DNA of 64,000 nucleotides, taken from Kaistella sp. SH40-3 (GTDB taxonomy: Bacteria > Bacteroidota > Bacteroidia > Flavobacteriales > Weeksellaceae). The DNA is taken from the NCBI RefSeq assembly GCF_030686865.1, contig NZ_JAQYUS010000004.1:279552-343551 (forward strand), in the 5' to 3' direction. Shown here one piece after another: positions 33,742 to 42,976 of the stretch (position 1 is the stretch's first letter; each line of letters opens with the position of its first letter). The position numbers and the translations under genes were made by a program. Below the pieces are notes generated by a model. The model saw nothing but the letters and a program-made list of their open reading frames with translations, ran no database searches and was not told the origin of the DNA.

Positions 33742-33745
33742 AACA

Positions 33746-33753
33746 CAAATTTA
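33746..33753 (-). promoter_or_regulatory. -7 box (TAAATTTG) of the efflux operon
   Basis: A full match to TAnnTTTG on the minus strand that ends four bases before the ATG at 33741, implying a very short leader. There is no TTG at the right distance. Confidence 0.4.
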
Positions 33754-33905
33754 CGGAAATTAGTACATAGAATATAATATATTGCAGATTTGGAATCAAT
33801 CCAAATAAATATCATGTTTATCTGGAGGAAAATCTTTAGAAATGAAATGACTTTAAAAATGAAAAAATATATACTCAATTTATAAATCTATCTTGAATTT
33901 CAACA

Positions 33906-33937
33906 TTGAAATCTTAGCGAAAAATTTACTAAATTTG
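33906..33937 (+). promoter_or_regulatory. lysS promoter
   Basis: TTG (33906-33908), a 21-base spacer, then TAAATTTG (33930-33937). It matches the Bacteroidota consensus with a slightly long spacer and lies 22 bases before the lysS ATG. Confidence 0.65.
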
Positions 33938-33959
33938 CAGACTTAAAATAGCAAGAAAA

Positions 33960-35657
33960 ATGCAGTTATCAGAACAGGAAATTATCAGGAGAGAAAAGTT
34001 ACAAACCCTTGAAAAAATGGGCATTAACGCTTTTCCAGCCGATGAATATAAAATTACAGAAACAACCAAAAGCATTAAGCACGATTTTGTTGAAGGTAAA
34101 AAAGTGACCATTGCAGGTCGTTTGATGAGCCGTAGAATTCAGGGGAAAGCAAGTTTTGCGGAACTTCAGGATTCTGAAGGTAAAATTCAGGTTTATTTTA
34201 ATAGAGATGAAATTTGTCCTGGTGAAGATAAAACGCTTTATAATGACGTTTACAAGCACCTTTTAGACATCGGTGATATTATCGGAATTGAAGGTGAACT
34301 GTTCAACACGCAAGTTGGTGAAATGACCGTGAAGGTTACCAATTTCAAGATTCTAACCAAATCTTTACGTCCACTTCCATTACCGAAAGTTGATGCTGAG
34401 GGAAATACTTTTGATGCTTTCAATGATCCTGAACTTCGATACAGACAACGTTATGTAGATTTAATCGTAAATCCGCAAGTGAAGGAAGTTTTCATTAAAA
34501 GAACAAAACTGTTCAATGCGATGCGAACTTACTTTAATAACGCAGGTTATTTTGAAGTTGAAACTCCTATTTTACAGGCGATTCCAGGTGGTGCTGCGGC
34601 AAAACCTTTTATCACACATCACAACGCTTTAGACATTCCATTATATTTAAGAATTGCGAACGAACTCTATTTGAAAAGATTGATCGTTGGTGGATTTGAC
34701 GGTGTTTATGAATTCTCCAAAAACTTTAGAAATGAAGGAATGGACAGAACTCATAATCCAGAATTTACGGCGATGGAAATTTACGTTGCATACAAAGATT
34801 ACAACTGGATGATGGATTTCACCGAGAAATTGTTGGAATTTTCTGCAATTCAAGTGAATGGATCTACAGATTCTACTTTCGGCGAACACACGATTAACTG
34901 GAAAGCGCCTTATCCACGAGTTTCGATGACGGAATCAATTCAACATTTTACAGGATTTGATATTACTGGAAAATCAGAAAAAGAAATCTTCGATTTCGCA
35001 AGATTCATCGGCGTTGAAGTAGATGAAACAATGGGTAAAGGAAAATTAATTGATGAAATTTTCGGAGAGAAATGTGAAGGAAATTATATTCAACCGACTT
35101 TCATTACCGACTACCCTATTGAAATGTCACCTTTAACAAAGAAACACAGAAGCAAAGAAGGTTTAACAGAGCGTTTTGAATTGATGGTTTGTGGTAAAGA
35201 AATCGCAAATGCTTATTCAGAATTAAATGATCCAATCGATCAAAGAGAGCGTTTTGAAAAACAAGTGGAATTAGGTAAGAAAGGTGATGACGAAGCAATG
35301 TTCATCGATCAGGATTTCTTGAGAGCCTTGGAATACGGAATGCCGCCAACTTCTGGTTTAGGAATTGGAATGGACCGATTGATCATGTATTTAACAAATA
35401 ATCCATCCATTCAGGAAGTGTTATTCTTCCCACAAATGAAACCGGAAAAAGCAACGCCAACTTTCGAATTGGATGAAGAAGAAAAACTGGTTTTGGAGAT
35501 TTTGAATTCTTCTGAAGAACCAATGACTTTAGGAGTTGTTAAAGTAAAATCTCAACTTTCTGGAAAAAAATGGGACAAAGCAGCGAAAAATTTAACGAAA
35601 TATAATTTGGTTAAAGTAGAGAAAATTGATGATGTCGTTTTGATGAAATTGATTTAA
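33960..35657 (+). CDS. lysS: Lysyl-tRNA synthetase, class II, with C-terminal extension
   Basis: Charges tRNA-Lys. The 565-residue protein has an N-terminal anticodon-binding OB domain (about 50-155, KVTIAGRLMSRRIQGKASFAE). The class II catalytic core carries motif 2 (FRNEGMDRTHNPEFT) and motif 3 (GLGIGMDRLIM, about residues 463-473). Bacterial LysS proteins usually end shortly after motif 3, near residue 505. Here about 60 more residues form a helical domain (ELDEEEKLVLEILNSS, SGKKWDKAAKNLTKY) that looks like a winged helix. Flanked by its own promoter and terminator. Confidence 0.96.
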   Translation: MQLSEQEIIRREKLQTLEKMGINAFPADEYKITETTKSIKHDFVEGKKVTIAGRLMSRRIQGKASFAELQDSEGKIQVYFNRDEICPGEDKTLYNDVYKHLLDIGDIIGIEGELFNTQVGEMTVKVTNFKILTKSLRPLPLPKVDAEGNTFDAFNDPELRYRQRYVDLIVNPQVKEVFIKRTKLFNAMRTYFNNAGYFEVETPILQAIPGGAAAKPFITHHNALDIPLYLRIANELYLKRLIVGGFDGVYEFSKNFRNEGMDRTHNPEFTAMEIYVAYKDYNWMMDFTEKLLEFSAIQVNGSTDSTFGEHTINWKAPYPRVSMTESIQHFTGFDITGKSEKEIFDFARFIGVEVDETMGKGKLIDEIFGEKCEGNYIQPTFITDYPIEMSPLTKKHRSKEGLTERFELMVCGKEIANAYSELNDPIDQRERFEKQVELGKKGDDEAMFIDQDFLRALEYGMPPTSGLGIGMDRLIMYLTNNPSIQEVLFFPQMKPEKATPTFELDEEEKLVLEILNSSEEPMTLGVVKVKSQLSGKKWDKAAKNLTKYNLVKVEKIDDVVLMKLI

Positions 35658-35679
35658 AACAAAATTATACAAATTACCA

Positions 35680-35709
35680 AAAGCGAACTTTTACAGTTCG
35701 CTTTTTTTA
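35680..35709 (+). terminator. Terminator after lysS
   Basis: A 9-bp stem (AAAGCGAAC/GTTCGCTTT), a 7-nt loop and a T run, 22 bases after the stop. Confidence 0.85.
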
Positions 35710-35841
35710 TTTCTAAATTCTATCTATTCACCTGCTTTTAACCAGTTTAGATAATCTGTCAATCAGATATTCTTGGAGAAAATTGGTATAAAATTAAAGA
35801 TGTAAATTTGATGTATACAAAAACACCAAAAAAATTACATT

Positions 35842-36258
35842 ATGAAAAGAAACGCAACAGCCATTTGGCAAGGTTCAGGCAAAGACGGAAAAGGAAATTT
35901 AACAACTCAAAGTACGACTTTGAACCAGACACAATATTCCTATAGTTCTCGTTTTGAAGAAGGTGTGGGAACCAATCCCGAAGAATTAATAGCAGCCGCT
36001 CACGCCGGTTGTTTCAATATGGCGCTATCATTCAAAATAGATGAAGCAGGTTTTAAAGCAGAAAATTTAGAAACAAAATGCGTCATTAATTTAGATTCAA
36101 AAGAAGGTAAAATAACAGAATCAATGTTGACTTTGAAAGCGAAAGTTCCGGGAATTTCTAAAGAAAAATTTGATGAATTAGTTGCTGATGCAGAAAAAAA
36201 CTGCCCGATTTCTAAATTATTAAATACTGAAATCAAAGTTGAAGCAAGTTTAGTTTAA
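35842..36258 (+). CDS. OsmC-family peroxiredoxin-like protein
   Basis: A 138-residue thiol peroxidase of the OsmC class, which reduces organic hydroperoxides. It starts MKRNATAIWQGSGKDGKGNL, then EEGVGTNPEELIAAAHAGCFNMAL with the peroxidatic Cys near residue 57, and NCPISKLLNTEIKVEA with the resolving Cys near residue 119. The length and both Cys positions are typical. It is a single gene between the lysS and gyrB units and has a good terminator. Confidence 0.93.
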   Translation: MKRNATAIWQGSGKDGKGNLTTQSTTLNQTQYSYSSRFEEGVGTNPEELIAAAHAGCFNMALSFKIDEAGFKAENLETKCVINLDSKEGKITESMLTLKAKVPGISKEKFDELVADAEKNCPISKLLNTEIKVEASLV

Positions 36259-36285
36259 CAAAAACTGAATAAAAAATTCACACTG

Positions 36286-36313
36286 AAAATCCTCAAACTT
36301 TGAGGATTTTTTT
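36286..36313 (+). terminator. Terminator after the osmC-like gene
   Basis: AAATCCTCAAA pairs with TTTGAGGATTT and is followed by a T run, 28 bases after the stop. Confidence 0.85.
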
Positions 36314-36371
36314 GTGGAAAACCGGCCCAATTTTATGACTTCTTTAACTTTCATATTCCGACGAAATTCAG

Positions 36372-36379
36372 TATATTTG
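36372..36379 (+). promoter_or_regulatory. -7 box (TATATTTG) upstream of gyrB
   Basis: A full match to TAnnTTTG about 100 bases before the gyrB start. No exact TTG is seen at -33. It implies a leader of about 95 nt. Confidence 0.45.
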
Positions 36380-36482
36380 TTAGCATTTTGAAATAGAAGA
36401 AAATCACTTTATTTTCACTAAAATTTTAATTAAAAAGTAGAGATAAATTCAAGGCGGATTCGCTTTGATGAATATAAAAAAT

Positions 36483-38417
36483 ATGAGCCAAAAAGAATAT
36501 ACAGCGAGTAGTATACAAGCGTTAGAAGGAATGGAGCATGTGAGAATGCGTCCATCAATGTACATCGGTGATGTTGGATCAAGAGGTTTACATCATTTAG
36601 TTTATGAAGTAATCGACAACTCGATTGATGAGGCGTTAGCCGGACATTGCGACATGATTTCTGTAGTCATCCATGAAGGCGAATCGATTTCGGTAAAGGA
36701 CAACGGTCGTGGGATCCCGGTAGACATGCATGAGAAGGAGCAAAAATCAGCATTGGAGGTCGTAATGACCAAAATTGGTGCGGGTGGAAAATTCGACAAA
36801 GATTCTTATAAAGTTTCCGGTGGATTGCACGGTGTAGGGGTTTCTTGTGTGAATGCACTTTCTAATTCATTAATCGCAACTGTTTATAAAGATGGTAAAG
36901 TTTACCAGCAAAAATATTCCAAAGGAAAAGCCTTAGCAGATGTTGCTGAAATCGGTACTACTGATGAAAGAGGAACAGAAGTTTTCTTCCAGCCCGATGA
37001 TACTATTTTTCAGGAACTGATCTATAGTTATGATACTTTAGCAAGCAGACTCCGTGAACTTTCTTATTTGAATAAAGGGATTACGATTACGCTAACGGAT
37101 GAAAGAGTTACAGAGGAAGATGGTAGTTTTAAAAGTGATATTTTCCATTCTGAAGGTGGATTAAAAGAGTTTGTAGAATACATCGACGGAAACCGTGAAA
37201 GCATTATGAATAACGTAATTTTCATGGAAGGTGAAAAAGACAATATTCCGGTTGAAGTTGCGATGAGATACAATACTTCTTACAATGAGAACTTACATTC
37301 CTATGTAAATAACATCAACACCCACGAAGGTGGAACTCATCTTGCAGGTTTCAGAAGAGCGCTTACAAGAACTTTAAAGAAATTTGCTGATGAATTAGGA
37401 CTTCCGGCAAAAGAAAAAGTAGAAGTTACCGGTGATGATTTCCGTGAAGGACTAACTGCTGTAATTTCTGTTAAAGTAATGGAACCTCAGTTTGAGGGAC
37501 AAACCAAAACGAAATTAGGAAACTCTGAAGTTTCCGGTGCTGTTGATAAAATCGTTGGTGAAATGCTTTCTAACTTCTTAGAAGAGCATCCAAACGAAGC
37601 AAAAATTATTGTACAGAAAGTGGTTCTTGCAGCAAAAGCCAGACAGGCTGCGAAAAAAGCGAGAGAACTTGTTCAGCGTAAATCTCCGATGGGAGGAAGT
37701 GGACTGCCAGGAAAACTTTCTGACTGTTCTTCAAAAGACCCAGAAATTTCTGAATTATTCCTGGTAGAGGGAGATTCCGCAGGTGGTACGGCTAAACAAG
37801 GTCGTGACCGTCATTTCCAGGCGATTCTACCTTTACGTGGTAAAATTCTGAATGTTGAGAAATCAATGCTTCATAAGGTTTACGACAATGAGGAGATTAA
37901 AAACATCTATACGGCGCTGGGAGTTTCTGTGGGAACAGAGGAAGACAGCAAAGCCTTAAATATTTCCAAATTAAGATACCATAAAATTGTGATTATGTGT
38001 GATGCCGATATTGACGGTGCTCACATTGCCACTTTAATTATGACTTTCTTCTTTAGATATATGAAGGAATTAATTGAGAACGGTTATATTTATATCGCCC
38101 AACCACCTTTGTATCTTTTGAAAAAAGGAAGTAAAAAAGTTTATGCTTACAATGAAAAAGAGCGTGAAGAATTTACTTTGGAACTTGCTCCTGACGGAAA
38201 AGGTGTTGAAGTGCAACGTTATAAAGGTTTGGGGGAAATGAATCCAGAGCAACTTTGGGACACGACCCTTAATCCGGAAAAAAGAATGCTAAAACAAATC
38301 AGAATTGAAAGTTTAGCAGAAGCCGATAACGTATTCTCTATGTTGATGGGCGATGAAGTTCCACCAAGACGTGAATTCATCGAGAAAAATGCAATCTATG
38401 CAAAAATCGATGTTTAA
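36483..38417 (+). CDS. gyrB: DNA gyrase subunit B
   Basis: ATPase subunit of gyrase. From the ATG at 36483 the 644-residue protein starts MSQKEYTASSIQALEGMEHV. It has the GHKL ATP site (EVIDNSIDEA, DNGRGIP, GGLHGVG), the Toprim domain with LVEGDSAGGTAKQG and the metal motif DADIDGAHI, and the C-terminal QRYKGLGEMNPEQLW. In-frame ATG 36468 and TTG 36465 lie upstream, but the MSQK start matches the usual flavobacterial N-terminus. No gyrA is near. Ends in a strong terminator. Confidence 0.97.
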   Translation: MSQKEYTASSIQALEGMEHVRMRPSMYIGDVGSRGLHHLVYEVIDNSIDEALAGHCDMISVVIHEGESISVKDNGRGIPVDMHEKEQKSALEVVMTKIGAGGKFDKDSYKVSGGLHGVGVSCVNALSNSLIATVYKDGKVYQQKYSKGKALADVAEIGTTDERGTEVFFQPDDTIFQELIYSYDTLASRLRELSYLNKGITITLTDERVTEEDGSFKSDIFHSEGGLKEFVEYIDGNRESIMNNVIFMEGEKDNIPVEVAMRYNTSYNENLHSYVNNINTHEGGTHLAGFRRALTRTLKKFADELGLPAKEKVEVTGDDFREGLTAVISVKVMEPQFEGQTKTKLGNSEVSGAVDKIVGEMLSNFLEEHPNEAKIIVQKVVLAAKARQAAKKARELVQRKSPMGGSGLPGKLSDCSSKDPEISELFLVEGDSAGGTAKQGRDRHFQAILPLRGKILNVEKSMLHKVYDNEEIKNIYTALGVSVGTEEDSKALNISKLRYHKIVIMCDADIDGAHIATLIMTFFFRYMKELIENGYIYIAQPPLYLLKKGSKKVYAYNEKEREEFTLELAPDGKGVEVQRYKGLGEMNPEQLWDTTLNPEKRMLKQIRIESLAEADNVFSMLMGDEVPPRREFIEKNAIYAKIDV

Positions 38418-38439
38418 TGATATCTGAAAAATTCAGTAA

Positions 38440-38471
38440 AAGCCGCCCAAATAATTTGGGCGGCTTTTTAA
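38440..38471 (+). terminator. Terminator after gyrB
   Basis: A GC-rich stem (AAGCCGCCCAAA / TTTGGGCGGCTT, where the inner bases form the loop edge) is followed by TTTTTA. Confidence 0.88.
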
Positions 38472-38562
38472 TGATATCGTCTGTAATATATCTTATTTGG
38501 TTTGAATTTAATTTGTTTTGTAAAATTTTATTATATATTTGATAAATTTAAAAAAATAAATT

Positions 38563-38988
38563 ATGTTAACTTTATTACAAACTAATCCGTACGATGGCAT
38601 GAATTCAGGAGATGTCGCCGGCGCGATGGCGATGGGTGTTGGAATGCTTTTTTTCTATTTAATCATCTATCTTTTCTTTTCATTCTGTCTTTACAAAATT
38701 TTTCAGAAAGCCGGAAGAGACGATGCCTGGGCAGCATTTATTCCAATTTACAACACGATTGTTTTGGTTGATATTGTTAAAAAACCCATTTGGTGGTTTA
38801 TCATGTTGATGATTCCATTTGTAAATATCATTTTTGGAGTTATGATTTCTGATCGACTATCCAAATTTTTTGGAAAAGACACCTTAATGACAATTGTTTT
38901 AGTGCTTTTTCCATTTATAGGATTACCCATGCTTGCTTTTGGTGATGCTGCATACAACCCTAATGCTTTGCCCGACGAGCGTAAGTAA
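38563..38988 (+). CDS. DUF5684-like membrane protein
   Basis: A 141-residue protein with three to four membrane helices. The conserved core reads FSFCLYKIFQKAGRDDAWAAFIPIYN, then WWFIMLMIPFVNIIFGVMIS and IGLPMLAFGDAAYNPNA. The 'KAGRxxWxAxIPxYN' phrase is typical of the DUF5684 / signal-peptidase-I-associated membrane family. Function unknown. It is a single gene with a terminator. Confidence 0.78.
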   Translation: MLTLLQTNPYDGMNSGDVAGAMAMGVGMLFFYLIIYLFFSFCLYKIFQKAGRDDAWAAFIPIYNTIVLVDIVKKPIWWFIMLMIPFVNIIFGVMISDRLSKFFGKDTLMTIVLVLFPFIGLPMLAFGDAAYNPNALPDERK

Positions 38989-39007
38989 CATTTAATTCTT
39001 ACTATAT

Positions 39008-39035
39008 AAAAACCGTCCATTCGACGGTTTTTTTT
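39008..39035 (+). terminator. Terminator after the DUF5684-like gene
   Basis: AAACCGTC pairs with GACGGTTT across a 5-nt loop and is followed by six T. Confidence 0.85.
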
Positions 39036-39085
39036 GAATCTAAAAATCAACTTTTTTAGCACCTAAATTTTTATTAACTTTCAGA

Positions 39086-39907
39086 ATGAAAAATTTCTTG
39101 ACCTTATCAATCCTACTTTCACTAACCGTAATGAGTTGTGACAAAGGGAAATCAACCACTGAAACATCCACTGAAATGGGTGAACAGATGACCACCAAAA
39201 CAGACAAATTACCCGTAGATTCTATTAAAGTAGAAGACTCTCTAAAAGTTGATAAAAATTTAACGGTTAATTTTGAATCGAAATTATTGGTTTTTCCAAC
39301 TTTAAAAAATAAGTCAATTCTGGATTCTATTTACGGTTCCAATCAAATTCATTTAGATGAATATTCGAAGGCAAACCTCGCGGAATCTTTAAAGAAAAAA
39401 CAATCTGAGTTTTACGACCAGCAAAAAGAAGCGCTCACGAATTGGAAACCCGAGTTTGCACAAAACTGGTACAGCAATTCTAATATGAAGATGATTTCAA
39501 ATGACAATGATTTCCTGACGATTCAATATACTCAGGATGGGTATACCGGTGGAGCACATGGCTACTACAATGAATTTTATAAAGTTTTTGATTTAAAGAA
39601 TAACAAAACAGTTCAGTTATCTGAAATTATTACCAATAAAGATTCAGCCTTATGGCAACCAATTTTAATGGATAATTTTATTAAAAACGATACCGGCAAA
39701 GGACAGGCAGAAATGCTTTTAGTAAAAGAAATTCCGATTAATGATAACTTTTATTTTGACAAAGAAAATCTCTATTTCCTTTACAACCAATATGAAATTA
39801 CCGCTTATGCGGCCGGTCCTGTTTTAATTAAAATTCCTTTGTCGGATATTAAACCTTTGTTAACCGATGACTTCCTTAAGCGTCAAAATTTTTTAATATT
39901 TTTTTAA
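39086..39907 (+). CDS. DUF3298/DUF4163 (RsiV-like) lipoprotein
   Basis: A 273-residue lipoprotein with lipobox SLTVMSCDKG. A low-complexity Thr/Ser/Glu linker (about 22-60) is followed by a domain with ILDSIYGSNQIHLDE, IQYTQDGYTGGAHGYYN (the conserved GGAHG) and the terminal YEITAYAAGPVLIKIPLSDI. This is the DUF4163-DUF3298 pair found in anti-sigma factor RsiV, where it senses lysozyme. No sigma factor gene is adjacent, so lysozyme binding is only a possibility. It is followed 38 bases later by a lipid-kinase gene. Confidence 0.82.
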   Translation: MKNFLTLSILLSLTVMSCDKGKSTTETSTEMGEQMTTKTDKLPVDSIKVEDSLKVDKNLTVNFESKLLVFPTLKNKSILDSIYGSNQIHLDEYSKANLAESLKKKQSEFYDQQKEALTNWKPEFAQNWYSNSNMKMISNDNDFLTIQYTQDGYTGGAHGYYNEFYKVFDLKNNKTVQLSEIITNKDSALWQPILMDNFIKNDTGKGQAEMLLVKEIPINDNFYFDKENLYFLYNQYEITAYAAGPVLIKIPLSDIKPLLTDDFLKRQNFLIFF

Positions 39908-39945
39908 GCAGGTTTTATCATCTGCTTTTTCTATTTTTGTTGCAC

Positions 39946-40797
39946 ATGAAAAATGTCGCTTTTATCATCAACCCGTTTTCTGCCAAGAAAAATTATCAAC
40001 CTTTTTTAGATTTACTTCAAAAAAAAATTGAGCATCCGAATTTCTATATCTCGGAATCTTTACCAGGAACTGAAAAGTTCATTAAAGAAAAATTTGAAGC
40101 CACTGACATCTTTGTTGCAGTGGGTGGTGATGGAACAATTTCCTCTGTAGCGAAACAATTGATTAATACAGGAAAGATTCTGGCTATATTTCCCGCAGGT
40201 TCGGGAAATGGTTTTTCAAATGAAACTAATTTTACCAAGAATTTAGATGAACTTTTAGCAAAAATAAAAGCCAATAAACATCGGGAAATCGATACCTTCA
40301 AAGTAAATGACCGATTATCCATCAATGTCTCAGGAACGGGTTTCGATGGTAAAGTAGTCAAGCATTTCGAAAAAACAAGCAGAGGATTTACGAACTATAT
40401 TAAAGTGACCATCAAAACTTTTTTTAGTTACAAACCGATTGAAGTTAAATTCTCATCTGATGAGTTTAAAAAATACGACGGAGAATATTTAATGTTGAAC
40501 GTCGCTAACACCCGCCAGTTCGGCAATAACGCCTACATCGCACCACACGCAAGTACGGTTGACGGTTTGGCAGAAGTTGTTTTGGTCAAAAAATTTCCGT
40601 TGATTCAAGGTGCAGCTTTTGCGTGGAGAATGTTTAATAAAACTTTAAAAGAAAACGCTTACGTCACTTTCCTTTCTGTTCCCGAAATCGATTTTACGGT
40701 CAACACTCTAGACTGGCATCTGGATGGCGAATACAACGAAATTTTCTCTCCTATTCACATTCAAGTTTTACCAAAGAGTTTGAAAATTTTGATTTGA
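39946..40797 (+). CDS. Diacylglycerol/lipid kinase family protein (YegS-like)
   Basis: A 283-residue lipid kinase. From ATG 39946 it reads MKNVAFIINPFSAKKNY, then the ATP-binding AVGGDGTISSVAKQL, IFPAGSGNGFSNE, INVSGTGFDGKVVKHFE and the late WHLDGEY with the catalytic Asp. It belongs to the DAGK catalytic fold and is likely to phosphorylate a lipid head or sphingoid base at the inner membrane; the substrate is not known. A TTG three codons upstream is a less likely start. Confidence 0.88.
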   Translation: MKNVAFIINPFSAKKNYQPFLDLLQKKIEHPNFYISESLPGTEKFIKEKFEATDIFVAVGGDGTISSVAKQLINTGKILAIFPAGSGNGFSNETNFTKNLDELLAKIKANKHREIDTFKVNDRLSINVSGTGFDGKVVKHFEKTSRGFTNYIKVTIKTFFSYKPIEVKFSSDEFKKYDGEYLMLNVANTRQFGNNAYIAPHASTVDGLAEVVLVKKFPLIQGAAFAWRMFNKTLKENAYVTFLSVPEIDFTVNTLDWHLDGEYNEIFSPIHIQVLPKSLKILI

Positions 40798-40826
40798 AAA
40801 ATTAAATAATGGTCTCAATTTCCTTT

Positions 40827-40964
40827 AACCGCAAAAGAGACAAAAGTTTATCTTTAAAATAGACAAATCAAAGTTTGCAAAAGCATCATAAAGTAATCTA
40901 TTTACCATTTTTGCAGACTTTTGAAATTCTTTTTATTTCATTTATCTTTTGATCCTTTTGCGGT
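40827..40964. repeat. 138-bp element with terminal inverted repeats (copy 2)
   Basis: It begins aaccgcaaaagagacaaaag and ends tcttttgatccttttgcggt. It has the same ends and length class as the element at 26286-26421, with a diverged A/T-rich middle. It lies between convergent genes. Confidence 0.75.
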
Positions 40965-41010
40965 AAAACTTATAATTTAAATTGTCAGACCTTTACTAAA
41001 AATTCAGACT

Positions 41011-42318
41011 TTACAAATTTTCTCCTGCCAGACCTTTTTTATAAATCTCGAGGGCTCTCAGTCGTGCAAATTTATGTTCTACGATTGGTTTTGGATAAGT
41101 ATTCGTTCCGAATTCTTTCACCCATTTTTTAATGTATTTAAATTCTGGATCAAATTTTTTCTGCTGTTCTTCCGGATTGAAAACTCTGAAATACGGCGCC
41201 GAATCACAACCTGTGCCTGCACTCCACTGCCAGTTTCCATTATTCGCAGATAAATCGTAATCCATTAATTTTTCTGCAAAATAGGCTTCACCAATTCGCC
41301 AGTCCATTAAAAGATGTTTGGTGAAAAAACTTGCACAAACCATTCTTACACGATTGTGCATAAAACCAGTTTCGTTTAACTCGCGCATTCCGGCATCTAC
41401 AATCGGATAACCTGTTTTTCCTTCTTGCCATTTATGGAGAAGTTCTTCATCATACAACCAGGAAATATTATCGTATTTTCTTTTGAATGATTCGTGAACT
41501 ACTTTGGGATAATGATACAGAATCAGCATAAAAAATTCCCGCCAGATTAATTCTTTAAGATAAGTTTCATTCAGTTTTCTTGCTTCAGCAGCCAGTTTTC
41601 GAACGCTTATGGTTCCAAATCGCAAATGAACACTCATTTCAGATGTCGGTGTTGTAGGGAAGTTTCGGGTTTCGTGATAAGTCTTTAAAATAGAGGAATT
41701 AATTTTAGGAATTTCGAATTGATATTCGGTTTTTATAAAACCTATTTTCTCTAAAGAAATTTCCTGTTTTTCAACATCAATTAAATTTTGAAGTAGTTTC
41801 TCACTGGGATAAAACGCTACTTTTTCTGCTGCATATTTCAGCAACCATTGTTTTGAATACGGCGTGTAGATGGAATATGGCGTGCCATCAGATTTTAAAA
41901 TATCGTCTTTATGAAAATGAACCTGATCTTTAAAAGACTGAAATCCAATATTTTTTTGACTTAAAAAATCGGCAATTTCCTGATCTCTTTTGATGGCAGC
42001 CGGTTCATAATCTTCATTACAGAGAATGTTTTCTATTTCGTAATCTTCGGTCAAATTTTTAAAAACTTCCAGAGGTTTACCGTGAAGAATTTTAATCGAC
42101 TTTCCAGATTTTTCTAAAAACGTATTTAAAACCTGCAAAACCTGAACAATAAAATCGACTCGTTTATCTTCTTTATTTTCAAGTTTCGACAGAATGTCCG
42201 TATCAAAAATAAAAACAGGCAAAACCTTTTGAGAAGATTCTAAGGCTTTAAAAAGTCCGTGATTATCGGACAATCGCAAATCTCTTCGAAACCAAAAAAC
42301 TGATATTTTATCAGGCAT
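41011..42318 (-). CDS. phrB: Deoxyribodipyrimidine photolyase / cryptochrome
   Basis: A 435-residue flavoprotein that repairs UV-induced pyrimidine dimers with light. The N-terminal antenna domain begins KISVFWFRRDLRLSDNHGLF. The FAD domain has TPTSEMSVHLRFGTISVR, ELIWREFFMLILYHYP, WQEGKTGYPIVDAGMREL, HNRVRMVCASFFTKHLL and WQWSAGTGCDSAPYFRVFNP, with Trp residues of the electron-transfer chain. It fits class I CPD photolyase better than DASH cryptochrome. The gene overlaps the MarR gene by eight bases and ends a seven- or eight-gene minus-strand set that starts at the TetR gene. Confidence 0.92.
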   Translation of the reverse strand: MPDKISVFWFRRDLRLSDNHGLFKALESSQKVLPVFIFDTDILSKLENKEDKRVDFIVQVLQVLNTFLEKSGKSIKILHGKPLEVFKNLTEDYEIENILCNEDYEPAAIKRDQEIADFLSQKNIGFQSFKDQVHFHKDDILKSDGTPYSIYTPYSKQWLLKYAAEKVAFYPSEKLLQNLIDVEKQEISLEKIGFIKTEYQFEIPKINSSILKTYHETRNFPTTPTSEMSVHLRFGTISVRKLAAEARKLNETYLKELIWREFFMLILYHYPKVVHESFKRKYDNISWLYDEELLHKWQEGKTGYPIVDAGMRELNETGFMHNRVRMVCASFFTKHLLMDWRIGEAYFAEKLMDYDLSANNGNWQWSAGTGCDSAPYFRVFNPEEQQKKFDPEFKYIKKWVKEFGTNTYPKPIVEHKFARLRALEIYKKGLAGENL

Positions 42319-42961
42319 TTTCCACGATTTTCAAAAGTTCACTCGGTTCCTCATTTCGCAAATTGGTATAAATCGTATGATGGAAAGTATTGAGTTTTTT
42401 CAAAGAACTTAACAGACTTTCTTTTTCAGCGTCATCTAATTTCCCACACATTATTTTAGAAACTACGGTAATATCCTTCATCGATTCCTGAAAAACTTTT
42501 TTCCCTTTTTCCGTCACCGAAATTCTCGTACTTCTTTTGTCGTCTTTATCAGGGCTTTCTACGAACAGTCCGTTGCGAACCAATCTCTTGATAATTTCAA
42601 TTCCGGATTGTTTCTCGTGGGCGTTTTTTTCAATCAACTGCATTTTTGTTAACGAGGGATAATCCATCAGTCGAAACAAATAAGTGAAATCTTCATTAAC
42701 CAAATCAGGATGATTTTCCAAAGATTTTTTAATCAGATGTTTCGAATATCTGCCCAACATAATCACCTGTTTGGCAATTTCATTTTCAAGATCGAACACA
42801 TCTAAATCAAACTTATCCGTTAAGTTTCTGGGCGTTTCCTGGTCGTATGCTTTTTCGTTCAGATACAAGCGAAAATCCTCCAAACTCGTTTGGGTGCTTG
42901 GTTGATTTTTCTGAAAAGTATCCAGTTCAGTGAGGATATCGATGATTAAATTTAACTCCAT
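42311..42961 (-). CDS. MarR-family transcriptional regulator
   Basis: A 216-residue winged-helix regulator, longer than usual MarR proteins by about 60 N-terminal residues (MELNLIIDILTELDTFQKN). The DNA-binding part has LVNEDFTYLFRLMDYPSLTKMQLIE, KQSGIEIIKRLVRNGLFVES and the wing PDKDDKRSTRISVTEKGKKVF. The DKRSxxxxLTxKG pattern is diagnostic. Placed between an SDR and photolyase gene and overlapping the latter, it may control the photorepair genes. The ligand is unknown. Confidence 0.88.
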   Translation of the reverse strand: MELNLIIDILTELDTFQKNQPSTQTSLEDFRLYLNEKAYDQETPRNLTDKFDLDVFDLENEIAKQVIMLGRYSKHLIKKSLENHPDLVNEDFTYLFRLMDYPSLTKMQLIEKNAHEKQSGIEIIKRLVRNGLFVESPDKDDKRSTRISVTEKGKKVFQESMKDITVVSKIMCGKLDDAEKESLLSSLKKLNTFHHTIYTNLRNEEPSELLKIVENA

Positions 42962-42976
42962 ATCGTTATTGTTTTT

